Part shown: piece after piece, positions 10,401 to 17,749 of the stretch
Layout of the letters: each line of letters begins with the position of its first letter
Position numbering within the stretch: the first letter of the stretch is position 1
Origin: Acidimicrobiaceae bacterium
Lineage (GTDB): Bacteria; Actinomycetota; Acidimicrobiia; Acidimicrobiales; RAAP-2
Direction of reading: 5' to 3'
Assembly (NCBI GenBank): GCA_947455165.1
Contig: CANGMP010000001.1
Location: 1 to 64,000, forward strand
DNA: 64,000 nucleotides
The notes under the pieces: generated by a model
What the model was told of the DNA's origin: nothing
Databases searched by the model: none
Seen by the model: the letters and a program-made list of their open reading frames with translations, nothing else
Made by a program: the position numbers and the translations under genes

Positions 10401-10971
10401 GGCGTTCGAGGTTCTCCTGAGTCTGGCCGAGGCGGCGCTCGGCGCGCTCCTTGCGACGGCGGTGCTTCAAGACTCCGGCCGCCTCTTCAATAACGGCACG
10501 GCGGTCTTCACTGCGAGAGTTGAGGACTGAGTCGAGCTGACCCTGCCCAATGATCATGTGCTGCTGACGTCCAACGCCGGAGTCGCTCAGCAGTTCTTGG
10601 ATATCGAGGAGTCGGCACGTGGTGCCGTTGATGGCGTACTCCGAGTCGCCATTACGAAAGAGGGTGCGCGAAATGGTGACTTCAGCGCCGTCGACAGGCA
10701 GACGACCGTCGGAGTTGTCGAGGGTCAGCGTGACTTCGGCGCGACCGAGGGCCGGTCGATTGGCCGTACCGGCAAAGATGACGTCTTCCATTTTTCCGGA
10801 ACGCAGCGCACGTGCACTCTGGGCACCGAGCACCCACGCGACGGCGTCCACGACGTTGGACTTACCTGATCCGTTCGGACCGACGACGGCCGTGACACCC
10901 TGCTCAAATTCGAGCGTGGTGGCGTCAGCGAAGGACTTGAAACCCTTCATAGTGAGACGCTTTAAAAACAT
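7486..10971 (-). CDS. smc: Chromosome segregation protein SMC
   Basis: Structural maintenance of chromosomes ATPase, the core of bacterial condensin with ScpA and ScpB. It has 1161 residues: ATPase head half with GPNGSGKSN (31-39), coiled coil, hinge near 500-640 (ALIGELEGVLGAFLDL and the Gly-rich hinge motifs), a second coiled coil, then the C-terminal head with LLSGGERSMAALA and MMDEVEAALDD. No ribosome binding site is visible before the ATG; TAGCGT lies 7 bases upstream, so the message may be leaderless. A 9-base inverted repeat flanks this region (see 10972-11025). scpA and scpB are not in the window. Confidence 0.98.
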   Translation of the reverse strand: MFLKRLTMKGFKSFADATTLEFEQGVTAVVGPNGSGKSNVVDAVAWVLGAQSARALRSGKMEDVIFAGTANRPALGRAEVTLTLDNSDGRLPVDGAEVTISRTLFRNGDSEYAINGTTCRLLDIQELLSDSGVGRQQHMIIGQGQLDSVLNSRSEDRRAVIEEAAGVLKHRRRKERAERRLGQTQENLERLGDLVREVRRQMRPLERQAAAARNFADVDSELRNVRRALYSERLRVFEARRSELDTVLRDSDGRGRELRNELVRLDAQASAAAAEVASRREEHLASTLGQLQGLAERVRGTLGLIAERRRSVRASLEASADENVVANLEADAAKLTADLVELTTAEGELAPQREEVETARGSLVEAEAQYEATWGDAVAGQAEASLKSVTEQVELVSRSVASARQNAERITTRQLNATKRVEDVRAARETASSSKGEAERAVAEATVTHGQAVTLEREVDEKLRTAEQALREANDGAARAQARAEALARALEEFSGGGGRALIGELEGVLGAFLDLVEVAPGWEKAVESAAGASLGAVVVDGRTSAHAALSALRREGGAGLILPVVPGGSARPSAPQGCQSLRERVSARSGAPADVVRVLDALFARAFVANDWESGIDVALSNPDLVIVTAEGDRFDATGWRVASGRAVVTRSSVEEAHAAARAAADLVEPATEAALRLRTQNHEARTAVRESLNTLTKSEAALDRWMKELVRLEAELQTVETLVLTTESEATEATETLTSLEVELAGLTAQLPALEQSVADATQRAAWADEARTTLEAHRSQVTNLVNELARREAELGERRRLIETRQADVERRLAGHAAERAEAAERRQSLEFDLESLDRLEVIVRQAGEDVHTNQEALESTYREQLEASRAGAERLEALRRERTTVEARLVELGDSGRKAEIEQAELAIKITTLHESIRRDIEVEPNELGLVAAPELPEGVTLENRLVELETRINALGPINPLALEELTALEVRYQELDGQVADVRHARRELQEVVRALDEEIMTTFSSAMADVNEHFSTLIAMLFPGGQGRLILTDPEDLLNTGVEIEVRPMGRNVRRVSLLSGGERSMAALAFLFAVFRSRPSPFYMMDEVEAALDDVNLQRFLSLVADFRDEAQLLIVTHQKRTMESADALYGVTMVPGASSKVVSQRVKRQKES

Positions 10972-11025
10972 TCGGACGACGCTACCAATCTTTTGACGTG
11001 AGACTTTTCAGTTGTGGTCGTCCGA
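10972..11025. repeat. 9-bp perfect inverted repeat before smc
   Basis: TCGGACGAC at 10972-10980 is matched exactly by its reverse complement GTCGTCCGA at 11017-11025, with 36 bases between. One arm abuts the smc start codon. In a transcript reading through from mutM the arms would pair and place the smc start at the base of a stem. As DNA it could be an operator. There is no T-run, so it is not a standard terminator. Confidence 0.5.
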
Positions 11026-11043
11026 CATACGACCGCTGTAAAT

Positions 11044-11949
11044 CTACGCCTGACAGCGCTCACAGTAAAATGAGAGGTATTCCTTCGTCTCTACGCGGGT
11101 TATTGGCGTCCGGCACTGGGTGCAGGGATCGCCCTCCCGACCGAAGACTTGGAGCTGCGACTGGTAGTTGCCACCCTTGCCATCAGGGTCGACCCAGTTC
11201 TCGGGGGCCACGGTGGCGCCACCGGTCTTGAGGGCTTCGGAGAGAACTTCAATCAACGCACGGTGCAGTCGGCGGGTCTCGATCGAACTAAGTGTCTCAG
11301 ATGACCGATGGCCCTGAATACCGGCCGTAAACAGTGACTCGGAGGCGTAGACATCACCGAGTCCAGCGAGAAAGCGCTCATCCTTCAACACGGCGTGAAC
11401 CGGCTCCTTGGCGACTTGCATCACAATGCCGAGGCGGTCCCAGCCAAACTGGTCGATGACCGGGTCCATGCCCAGCGGGGCCAGCTCGGGGATGGCTCGG
11501 CGAATGCCCTTGCCTTCTTCCGAGAGTGCGAGGCGGTCGACAAACTTGTTCAACTTGACCACCTCCCCATCGGCCGGACGCTCCGAGGCGTACATCTCGC
11601 TGGTGGGATTGGGGTCAATGAGGCGCAGCTCAGGACCCTGCGTGAAGGTAAAGACCACTTGCGTGTGCTTGGGCTTGGCGTCCTTGGCTCCCTGGGCGCG
11701 CAGCAGCTGACCGGTCGGGCCCGGGTCAATGACCAGCGTCGTCGTGTCGTCAAGGGAAATGAGGAGATTGCGACCCAGTCGGGCGACCGACTTGATAGCG
11801 CGGCCCTCAACCTTGGCCCGAAAGTCCTTGGCCGTTTTGTGGCGGCCCACGGTTCGGCCGTTGGTGATGGCCACGGTCTTTATCTTCTTGCCGGCCAACT
11901 CCTTAGCGAGTACTGCCCGGACAACTTCTACTTCAGGTAATTCAGGCAT
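11044..11949 (-). CDS. mutM: Formamidopyrimidine-DNA glycosylase
   Basis: Base-excision repair glycosylase/AP lyase removing 8-oxoguanine and formamidopyrimidines. The start is the ATG at 11949, which gives MPELPEVE with Pro2 as the catalytic nucleophile and Glu3; an upstream GTG would add 29 residues and bury Pro2. The 301-residue protein ends with the zinc finger CTQCRTPI...YCERCQ (two CxxC pairs) that inserts into DNA. It overlaps the end of rnc by 8 bases. The rnc-mutM-smc order is common in actinobacteria. Confidence 0.97.
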   Translation of the reverse strand: MPELPEVEVVRAVLAKELAGKKIKTVAITNGRTVGRHKTAKDFRAKVEGRAIKSVARLGRNLLISLDDTTTLVIDPGPTGQLLRAQGAKDAKPKHTQVVFTFTQGPELRLIDPNPTSEMYASERPADGEVVKLNKFVDRLALSEEGKGIRRAIPELAPLGMDPVIDQFGWDRLGIVMQVAKEPVHAVLKDERFLAGLGDVYASESLFTAGIQGHRSSETLSSIETRRLHRALIEVLSEALKTGGATVAPENWVDPDGKGGNYQSQLQVFGREGDPCTQCRTPITRVETKEYLSFYCERCQA

Positions 11950-12631
11950 TGTCGCGCCCCTCCCACGCCATGAGGGCGGCCGATGCCTCGGCCACCTTCT
12001 TTGAACGTCCTGTTGCGGTGCCGCGTGCGACACCATCGATAGTCACAACCGCCGTATAGGTCGGGTCGTGGTCGGGGCCGGAGCCCACGACGTCATAGAC
12101 GGGCAGACCGCGGCCGGTCGTCGCGGCCCAGTGGCGCAACTGACTCTTGGGGTCGCTGTCTTGAGGCGAGGCGGCGGCGATACGCAGATCCTCGGCGAGG
12201 AGTTCTTGGGCCAGTGACGAGGCCGCCACGACACCCCGTTCGAAATAGACCGCGGCGATCAGCGCTTCGAAGGCATCGGCCAAAAGTGAGGGACGCGTGG
12301 CGCCGCCACTCTTGCGCTCACCCTTGCCCAGGCGAACTACCTCGCCCACTCCCAGGGCGAGGGCCACTCGGGCCAGCGTGGGTTCGTTCACGACGCGACT
12401 TCTGGCCAGCGAACCGGTCCCTTCGTCGAGCTCGGGATAGTCACGCAGAATTGCCTCGGCGATGGCGAGGTTCACCACGGCGTCACCGAGAAACTCAAGT
12501 CGCTCGTTGGACTCGGTGGAGTGCTCCGCGGCGAAACTCGAATGCGTCAGGGCTGTGAGGAAGTAGGAACTCTCCTCGTTAAGACCGAGGCGGTCAGCCA
12601 GCGCAGAAAGTGGCGAGGTCAGGACGACCAC
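11942..12631 (-). CDS. rnc: Ribonuclease III
   Basis: Double-strand-specific endoribonuclease used for rRNA and mRNA processing. The catalytic signature NERLEFLGDAV (residues 42-52) and the second acidic cluster (LLADAFEALIAAVY) are present, followed by a C-terminal double-stranded RNA-binding domain (YTAVVTIDG...GRSKKVAEASAALMAWEG). The longest frame begins at 12703, inside acpP; I choose the GTG at 12631 just after the acpP stop, with GGAG three bases upstream (short spacing, so the start is not certain). This gives 229 residues, the usual length. Confidence 0.95.
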   Translation of the reverse strand: MVVLTSPLSALADRLGLNEESSYFLTALTHSSFAAEHSTESNERLEFLGDAVVNLAIAEAILRDYPELDEGTGSLARSRVVNEPTLARVALALGVGEVVRLGKGERKSGGATRPSLLADAFEALIAAVYFERGVVAASSLAQELLAEDLRIAAASPQDSDPKSQLRHWAATTGRGLPVYDVVGSGPDHDPTYTAVVTIDGVARGTATGRSKKVAEASAALMAWEGRDNA

Positions 12632-12638
12632 GAACTCC

Positions 12639-12929
12639 CTAAGCGACCTGGAGCTTGGCAGCGACGTAGTCGACCGCATCCCCGACCGACTTGAGGTCCT
12701 CAAGGTCTTCGTCGTCGATGTGGAAGCCCGCAGCGCGCTCGGAGAGCTCGTCCTCGAGGGCTTCGACCAGCTCGATCAGGGCCAGCGAGTCGGCGCCGAG
12801 AGCCTCAAAGGTGTCGGACAACGAAATGGACGAGCCATCCTTTTCAAGAATTTCACCCAGTTGAGACTGAATAATGCTGAGAATCTCTTCCCGCGTAACG
12901 GGCTGATTGCTGTGCGTTTCGGCCGGCAT
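12639..12929 (-). CDS. acpP: Acyl carrier protein
   Basis: Carrier of growing acyl chains for fatty acid and phospholipid synthesis. The 4'-phosphopantetheine serine lies in the motif ALGADSLALIELVEALE (DSL). The ATG at 12929 is preceded by AAAGGAG at ideal spacing and gives a 96-residue acidic protein; a longer frame from 13058 would run into plsX. It sits between plsX and rnc, as in many bacteria, and the N-terminal 20 residues form a short polar extension relative to the 77-residue E. coli protein. Confidence 0.97.
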   Translation of the reverse strand: MPAETHSNQPVTREEILSIIQSQLGEILEKDGSSISLSDTFEALGADSLALIELVEALEDELSERAAGFHIDDEDLEDLKSVGDAVDYVAAKLQVA

Positions 12930-12972
12930 ATGCGCTCCTTTGCGTACCGTGAGTCTCAGACTACAGATTTTG

Positions 12973-12989
12973 AACCGCAAAACGCGGTT
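12973..12989 (-). terminator. Hairpin between plsX and acpP
   Basis: AACCGC and GCGGTT form a 6-bp stem with a 5-base loop just after the plsX stop on the transcribed strand. There is no following T-run, so it may be an attenuator or processing site rather than a complete terminator. Confidence 0.35.
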
Positions 12990-12993
12990 TCCC

Positions 12994-13974
12994 TTATGAA
13001 ATAGGGCGAATCGTGGTGCGAAGGGTCTCGACAATTCCGGCTGCGGACATTTCGGCACCCACGCGCAGCGCGTTCATGATTGCCGTGGCATTCGATGAAC
13101 CATGGCTAATGATGCAGATACCGTCGAGACCGAGCAGCATGGCGCCGCCCTGGTTGTCGGGACTTAGGTCGCCGGCGAGCGGCAACAAGTGGGGGAAGAG
13201 GACGTTGCCGGCTTCACGAGTGGCTTCGTCAGTTCCAATAACTTCAAGCAGCTTGCCCATAATGAACTTGAGGGAACCCTCGAGCGTCTTGAGGGCGACG
13301 TTGCCGGTGAAGCCGTCGGTAACAATCACGTCAACGGGCGACGGAATGAGATCACGGCCTTCGACGTTGCCCACAAAGTTAAGTTCGGCCAAAGCGGCCA
13401 GGAGCTGGTGGGTCTCCTTCACGAGGGGCGTGCCCTTGGTCGACTCTTCACCAATGGAGAGCAGTGCGACCTTGGGGTTTGCAATTCCAAAGCGCGCCTT
13501 GGAAAAGGCGTTGGCCATCTGGGCGAACTGGACCAGCATCTCTGGTGTGCACTCGGCATTGGCACCGGCGTCAACCATGACAGTGGGGGCCCGTCCGGGG
13601 TTCGGCAGCGGCGTAGCGATACAGGGGCGCACGACACCGGGCAGACGGCCCATGCGCAGCAAGGCTGCGGCCATCGTGGCGCCGGTGTTACCGGCCGAAA
13701 TCATGGCCGAGGCCTGGCCGTCACGGACGAGCTCAGCAGCTCGCACGAGGGAGGAGTCCTTCTTCTTGCGTACACCTTGGGCCGGATCTTCATCCATCCC
13801 GATTACTTCGGTGCAGGCAACAACGGGCAGACCCATGGGGTCGCCAATCAACTCAGGGGGTCCGACGAGTACTACGTCCAGGCCGAGTTCGTCGACAGCG
13901 CGTCGAGCTCCCGCCACCACTTCGTGGGGCGAGTGGTCCCCGCCCAGGGCATCCAGGGCTAGGGGAAGACTCAA
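12994..13974 (-). CDS. plsX: Phosphate acyltransferase PlsX
   Basis: Converts acyl-ACP to acyl-phosphate for the PlsX/PlsY route of phosphatidic acid synthesis. The 326-residue protein has the N-terminal family motif LALDALGGDHSPHEVV, the SAGNTGA block (ISAGNTGATMAAAL near residue 94) and NVEGRDLIP...VIVTDGFTGNVALK. The start is a TTG at 13974 that lies one base after the rpmF stop, with GAGG upstream inside the end of rpmF. It is grouped with rpmF and acpP in the classic rpmF-plsX-acpP order. Confidence 0.96.
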   Translation of the reverse strand: MSLPLALDALGGDHSPHEVVAGARRAVDELGLDVVLVGPPELIGDPMGLPVVACTEVIGMDEDPAQGVRKKKDSSLVRAAELVRDGQASAMISAGNTGATMAAALLRMGRLPGVVRPCIATPLPNPGRAPTVMVDAGANAECTPEMLVQFAQMANAFSKARFGIANPKVALLSIGEESTKGTPLVKETHQLLAALAELNFVGNVEGRDLIPSPVDVIVTDGFTGNVALKTLEGSLKFIMGKLLEVIGTDEATREAGNVLFPHLLPLAGDLSPDNQGGAMLLGLDGICIISHGSSNATAIMNALRVGAEMSAAGIVETLRTTIRPIS

Positions 13975-13975
13975 C

Positions 13976-14155
13976 TCAGTTGACCTCTATGGCAACACGG
14001 CCGTTGTACCAACCACACTGTGGGCAGACCACGTGGGGCAGCTTGGCCGTTGCGCACTGCGGGCAGATGCTGCGGCTGGGCAGCTCCAGACGCCAGTTCG
14101 AGGCACGACGAGCTCGCGTGCGGGCCTTCGAAGTCTTTCTCTTGGGAACAGCCAT
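13976..14155 (-). CDS. rpmF: 50S ribosomal protein L32
   Basis: Zinc-containing ribosomal protein L32, 59 residues from the ATG at 14155 (AGAGAAG upstream). The N-terminus MAVPKRKTSKARTRARRA is the family signature, and two CPQC pairs form the zinc ribbon, so this is the zinc-binding (C+) form. A longer frame starting at 14332 would overlap DUF177 and is rejected. Confidence 0.97.
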   Translation of the reverse strand: MAVPKRKTSKARTRARRASNWRLELPSRSICPQCATAKLPHVVCPQCGWYNGRVAIEVN

Positions 14156-14196
14156 CGTTCTTCTCTTTCGTCGCGACGAGCCGAACTCGTCGTTGC

Positions 14197-14742
14197 TTAG
14201 TTGCTTTCGGCCGACTGGTCGTCGTCGAAACGAAGTTCTGACAGTGTAGCCCAGCGCGGGTCTACCGGTGTCTGGCAGTCGCACGGGGTGATATTTCGGT
14301 CCACTCCGCAGATAGTGCAGAGTCCCTGGCACTCCTCGCGACAGAGTGGGGCGATCGGGAGTTCCAAAAAGACGGCGTCGTGGACCAAATGGCTCAAATC
14401 GACCGTATCGTCCGCAAACTCATAGGCCTCTTCGTCCTCACCGATCTTGTCGGAGAAGCGCTCATCGACGGGAATTTCAAGGATTCCCTGGATTTTTGAG
14501 GAGCACCGGCGGCACATGCCGTGCCACGGCACCTGCAGCACACCACGCATCCGCAGGCCCCCGCTGTAGCTATCGAGGCGGCCCTGGAGTGATACCTCGG
14601 CGTCAAAGTCGACGTCGCTCTCCCCTTCGCCACGGGCTTCGAACTCGTGGTGTTCGTCAAAGAGTCCGCGAACGCTGATCTCCTTGGTGGAGGGGATATC
14701 ACGCAGCAGATGCGCCACGGGGACGAGGTAGGGCGAAGTCAT
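14197..14742 (-). CDS. DUF177 (YceD-like) protein
   Basis: DUF177 protein of 181 residues. The family is encoded next to rpmF and is thought to take part in 23S rRNA/large-subunit assembly. The CxxC pair in HGMCRRCSSKIQG near residue 75 and the C-terminal cysteine block CREECQGLCTICGVDRN near 134-150 are typical. It lies 41 bases upstream of rpmF and 4 bases downstream of the SepIVA-like gene, in one operon. Confidence 0.92.
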   Translation of the reverse strand: MTSPYLVPVAHLLRDIPSTKEISVRGLFDEHHEFEARGEGESDVDFDAEVSLQGRLDSYSGGLRMRGVLQVPWHGMCRRCSSKIQGILEIPVDERFSDKIGEDEEAYEFADDTVDLSHLVHDAVFLELPIAPLCREECQGLCTICGVDRNITPCDCQTPVDPRWATLSELRFDDDQSAESN

Positions 14743-14746
14743 TGAT

Positions 14747-15409
14747 CTAGAGGTCGTCGGGGTCGTAGAAGGCGTCCTCTACGACGGCGGGAGCCACGCT
14801 CAGTGGTCGGATGCCACCAACGAAGGGTTCCGGCTCGCGCGGACTACTCGGAACCGGCACGCTGATCTCTTCGACGTTGAAGGGGTTGGGATCGCTGCGC
14901 AGCTTCTCTCGCTGGGCCAGCGTCTGGGTGTGGAGACGTGAAAGGTGGTCATCAAACTTGAGCAGTTGGCTCTGAAGGTACTCGTTGGCCTCGTTAGTGA
15001 GAGTGCGCACCTGGGCGTGTGCGTGGCTCATGATCTCCTGAGCGCGCTCCTTGGCCCGCTCGACAATGGCCATACGGTCAACCAAAAGGCCGGCTTCGCG
15101 CTTGGCGGCACTGATGAGACGCTCACTCTCCTGACGCGCGTTAACCAAAATGGCCTCGCGCTCACGATTAGTCCGGTCAGCGAGACGGAGCTCTTCGGGC
15201 AGTGCCCGCGAAAGTTCATCGATGAGCTCGAGCACTCGCTCCCGGGGAATCATCACCGTCGACGAGAAGGGAATCTTCGAAGACCCTTCGAGCTCGGAGT
15301 AGAGCTCCTGGAGGATTGAATCGAACCCTCGTGATGGCGTCGAGGCGTAAAACGTCGCCGGCGCGGCGTCGCCTTCATCGCTGTAGTCAAAACCAAGGAA
15401 GTTGCTCAC
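14747..15409 (-). CDS. SepIVA/DivIVA-like coiled-coil protein
   Basis: Cytoplasmic coiled-coil protein of 220 residues. A long helical region (about residues 55-165) rich in Glu, Arg, Gln and Ala contains ERLISAAKREAGLLVDR and KERAQEIMSHAHAQV, the kind of heptad repeats found in DivIVA-like proteins and in the actinobacterial gene next to DUF177/rpmF (mycobacterial SepIVA). The C-terminal 45 residues are Pro-rich and probably disordered. By position and shape it may act in septation or polar wall growth. That function is inferred; homology should be tested. It overlaps coaD by 4 bases. Confidence 0.7.
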   Translation of the reverse strand: MSNFLGFDYSDEGDAAPATFYASTPSRGFDSILQELYSELEGSSKIPFSSTVMIPRERVLELIDELSRALPEELRLADRTNREREAILVNARQESERLISAAKREAGLLVDRMAIVERAKERAQEIMSHAHAQVRTLTNEANEYLQSQLLKFDDHLSRLHTQTLAQREKLRSDPNPFNVEEISVPVPSSPREPEPFVGGIRPLSVAPAVVEDAFYDPDDL

Positions 15410-15894
15410 AGGGTTCCCTCCGCAAATCGAATGTTGAATCGCTCCAGCACGGGGCGTGGCACGAAGGGGCTGACGTCACCGCCGAATCGGGCCACCTCGC
15501 GAAGAAGCTTGGATGCAATGAAGGAGTGAGCCGAGCTGGTCGGAATAAAGAGTGTTTCGACACCGGACAGCGAGCGGTTCATCTGCGCCATCTGCAGTTC
15601 ACTCTCAAAGTCCGACACGGCCCGCAGACCCTTGACGATGGCCGTGGCGTTGACGTCGCGAGCGACGTTGACGAGCAACGTCGCGATAGAGACGATACGA
15701 ACGTTCTTGATGTGTGCACAGGACTCGGCGATCATGTCGCGTCGCTCTTCGAGATCAAAGAGACCCTGGGACTTCTGCGGGTTGCGAATGGCGGCGACGA
15801 CGACTTCATCGAAGATTCGCGATGCCCGCTCGACAACTTCGAGGTGGCCGTTGTGGAATGGGTCAAATGACCCTGGAATCAAACCGACCGTCAT
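15406..15894 (-). CDS. coaD: Pantetheine-phosphate adenylyltransferase
   Basis: Fourth step of coenzyme A synthesis: 4'-phosphopantetheine + ATP to dephospho-CoA. The ATG at 15894 gives the family N-terminus MTVGLIPGSFDPFHNGHLE, with the HxGH-type nucleotidyltransferase motif (HNGH); a frame starting at 15969 would extend into rsmD. The C-terminal STSSAHSFIASKLLRE block (here TSSAHSFIASKLLREVA) is also present. It has 162 residues. ATGA overlap with rsmD upstream. Confidence 0.97.
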   Translation of the reverse strand: MTVGLIPGSFDPFHNGHLEVVERASRIFDEVVVAAIRNPQKSQGLFDLEERRDMIAESCAHIKNVRIVSIATLLVNVARDVNATAIVKGLRAVSDFESELQMAQMNRSLSGVETLFIPTSSAHSFIASKLLREVARFGGDVSPFVPRPVLERFNIRFAEGTL

Positions 15895-16418
15895 GCCTCG
15901 TCCTCTCCGGTGGCGCTCAACACGGTGACAAGGGTAGTGCCGTACCGCTTCTCTTTCCCAACTGTCCATCCCGCAGGTGCCGGAGCGTATCGATCGTTTT
16001 CAATGATGGCCATGTGTGCTTGCGTACCGGCCAGGAGAGCCTCAACATCCAGTGGTCCGTACGGCGGATCGGCGAAAATCACACCGACTTCGGCGGGAAT
16101 GGTCCACTTGGGAAGCGACGCCTTCACGAAGTGAACGGTGCCCGGAAGGTTCAAATCTTCCCAGTTGGCTCGAGCCGCGGCCAAGCACTCGGCGTCGGCA
16201 TCCACGAAATAGCAGGTCACCGCTCCACGGCTCATGGCCTCAATACCCATCGCCCCAGAACCGCAGTAGAGATCCACGACTACTTCGCCCTCGACCCCAC
16301 CTCGGGCGTCGACCATGGAGAAGATGGCTTCACGGGCCATATCTGTCGTTGGGCGCACCGTAGGTGGCAACTTGGCCTTGAGCTGACGGCCGCGAGCGGC
16401 ACCACCGATAATTCTCAC
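15891..16418 (-). CDS. rsmD: 16S rRNA m2G966 methyltransferase RsmD
   Basis: SAM-dependent methyltransferase acting on G966 of 16S rRNA in the 30S subunit. The 175-residue protein starts with MRIIGGAARGRQL, has VDLYCGSGAMGIEAMSRGA (SAM motif I, residues 48-66) and the catalytic DPPY motif near 116. It is the promoter-proximal gene of the housekeeping block that continues to coaD. Confidence 0.96.
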   Translation of the reverse strand: MRIIGGAARGRQLKAKLPPTVRPTTDMAREAIFSMVDARGGVEGEVVVDLYCGSGAMGIEAMSRGAVTCYFVDADAECLAAARANWEDLNLPGTVHFVKASLPKWTIPAEVGVIFADPPYGPLDVEALLAGTQAHMAIIENDRYAPAPAGWTVGKEKRYGTTLVTVLSATGEDEA

Positions 16419-16434
16419 GTGTTCAGGCTACTCA

Positions 16435-16452
16435 CGGGGCATGACTGCCCCG
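16435..16452 (-). terminator. Hairpin after the LPHTG surface protein
   Basis: CGGGGCA and TGCCCCG form a perfect 7-bp stem with a 4-base loop, extendable by a CTC/GAG pair past a bulge. It lies 8 bases after the surface protein stop and before rsmD. It lacks a T-run, so termination strength is uncertain. Confidence 0.4.
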
Positions 16453-16460
16453 AGGAGTGC

Positions 16461-17672
16461 TTAGTCCTCGGAGCGTCGACGTCCCAGCAGAACTGAGAGT
16501 GAACCCAGGATCATCAAGAAGCTGCCCAGCGCCACGAACGTGCGAACGTTTGAACCGGTGTGAGGCAAGACGGTCAACGTTGTTGTCGTGACCTCCTCGG
16601 TCGACGTCGTCGTTCCCGGTTCGGTCGTCGTCGTTACCTCTGACGTCGTGGTGGTCTCCGGCACGGTCGTAGTGGTTGGCGCCACCGTGGTCGTGGTCGT
16701 CGGTGGGACCGTCGTCGTCGTAGGAGCCACGGTCGTTGTGGTCGTTGGCGGGACTGTCGTCGTAGTCGTAGGTGCCACGGTCGTTGTGGTCGTTGGCGGG
16801 ACTGTCGTCGTAGTCGTAGGTGCCACGGTTGTAGTAGTCGTTGGAGCAACGGTCGTCGTGGTGGTTGCTGGGTTCAGCGTGAATCGAATAACGACACGGC
16901 CGCTTGCGCCATTGTCGCTGGCGCCAGTGACATAGTTGGCCGATCCGCCACCTCCGCTACCGGCAGTCGGCGCGACGAAGGAAGCGACATCGTTTGTTTG
17001 TGTCGCTGAACCACCGCCACATGAGGCAGTTCCAACAAACCACTCGTACTGCGATCCCACCGGTTGCATTCCGTTGTAGTTGTAGCCGATAGTTCCACCA
17101 CCGCCGCCGAAGCAGTCGTTGTCGCCATAAAAGAGCGAACCGGAAGTAACGAGCGAGTTGACCGTGACGCCGGCTCCGCCGTTGTAGCCACTGGCATCTC
17201 CACCAGCACCGGCACCGGCACCACCGCTGTAAGAGTCAGATGCGTAGTTGCCATTTGGCGGGGTCGCTCCATCCGCGCCCTGCATGGCCGACTCCAGCGG
17301 GTTCGATCCCTGTTGCACGCTCGAGGCAGTTGCGGCGGCACCAACCACGATCGACACACTGCCGGTATTCGACAAGTTGACGACCTTGACGGCGCCACCT
17401 TCGCCTGCGTATCCACCGACATACCAGTCGTGACCGTTACCACCACCACCAACGAGGAGTGCTTCGACCGTGTTGGCATTGGCTGGAGGTGTCCACGACG
17501 TCGACCCGGTGGTGGTAAAGACGGCCTCGCAGACCGTCGGCGAAATACTGGTAGCGCCCGCGCCACAGTTGAGAGGCGTAGAACTCATGGCGGTCGTGGC
17601 GAGACCGACGGTGCCACCGATCAGGGTGCCGGAAGCCACTGCAATACGAGTCGGGCGGCGAAATGAAGACAT
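16461..17672 (-). CDS. LPHTG-anchored surface protein with Gly-rich domain and Thr-rich stalk
   Basis: Cell-surface protein of 403 residues. It has an N-terminal export signal (residues 7-30, ending near TTAMSSTPL), a Gly-rich domain (about 60-265) with LVGGGGNGHDW, SGGAGAGAGGD and GGSATQ-type loops resembling secreted glycine-rich lectin-like domains, then a low-complexity stalk (about 270-360) of TTTTTVAP/TTTTTVPP repeats. The C-terminus has the sortase motif LPHTG, a hydrophobic helix and RRRSED, a complete cell-wall sorting signal. A good ribosome binding site (AGGAG) precedes the ATG. The stalk is probably O-glycosylated, by analogy. No sortase gene is in the window. It is placed directly before rsmD. 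Confidence 0.88.
   Translation of the reverse strand: MSSFRRPTRIAVASGTLIGGTVGLATTAMSSTPLNCGAGATSISPTVCEAVFTTTGSTSWTPPANANTVEALLVGGGGNGHDWYVGGYAGEGGAVKVVNLSNTGSVSIVVGAAATASSVQQGSNPLESAMQGADGATPPNGNYASDSYSGGAGAGAGGDASGYNGGAGVTVNSLVTSGSLFYGDNDCFGGGGGTIGYNYNGMQPVGSQYEWFVGTASCGGGSATQTNDVASFVAPTAGSGGGGSANYVTGASDNGASGRVVIRFTLNPATTTTTVAPTTTTTVAPTTTTTVPPTTTTTVAPTTTTTVPPTTTTTVAPTTTTVPPTTTTTVAPTTTTVPETTTTSEVTTTTEPGTTTSTEEVTTTTLTVLPHTGSNVRTFVALGSFLMILGSLSVLLGRRRSED
16741..16836 (-). repeat. Tandem 48-bp repeat coding the Thr-rich stalk
   Basis: Two near-identical 48-base units (16741-16788 and 16789-16836) inside a longer degenerate array (about 16630-16860). Each unit encodes the 16-residue period TTTTTVAPTTTTTVPP. 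The high identity of neighbouring units at DNA level suggests recent expansion by slippage or recombination. Confidence 0.85.
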
Positions 17673-17700
17673 TGATAACTCCTAAAGAATTATTTGAAAT

Positions 17701-17706
17701 CTTATA
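17701..17706 (-). promoter_or_regulatory. Probable -10 box of the surface protein gene
   Basis: On the minus strand TATAAG lies 28 bases upstream of the ATG, inside an AT-rich stretch that is unusual for this region, and is followed by the AGGAG ribosome binding site. No convincing -35 was seen. Confidence 0.45.
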
Positions 17707-17749
17707 GGAAATAGCCTGTCGTCATGTACTTTTCTTCCGTGGCCCCAGC

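Noticed and set aside
13013-14200. 395-codon plus-strand frame opposite plsX and rpmF
   Set aside because: Ser/Pro/Arg-rich antisense translation of conserved genes; no ribosome binding site.
16630-16860. Repeat array considered as CRISPR
   Set aside because: Units are in-frame codon repeats of 48 bases with no unique spacers, and they encode the Thr stalk.
16588-16935. 115-codon Val-rich plus-strand frame
   Set aside because: It is the complement of the ACC/ACG-rich Thr repeat of the surface protein and reads as Val-rich by base composition only.
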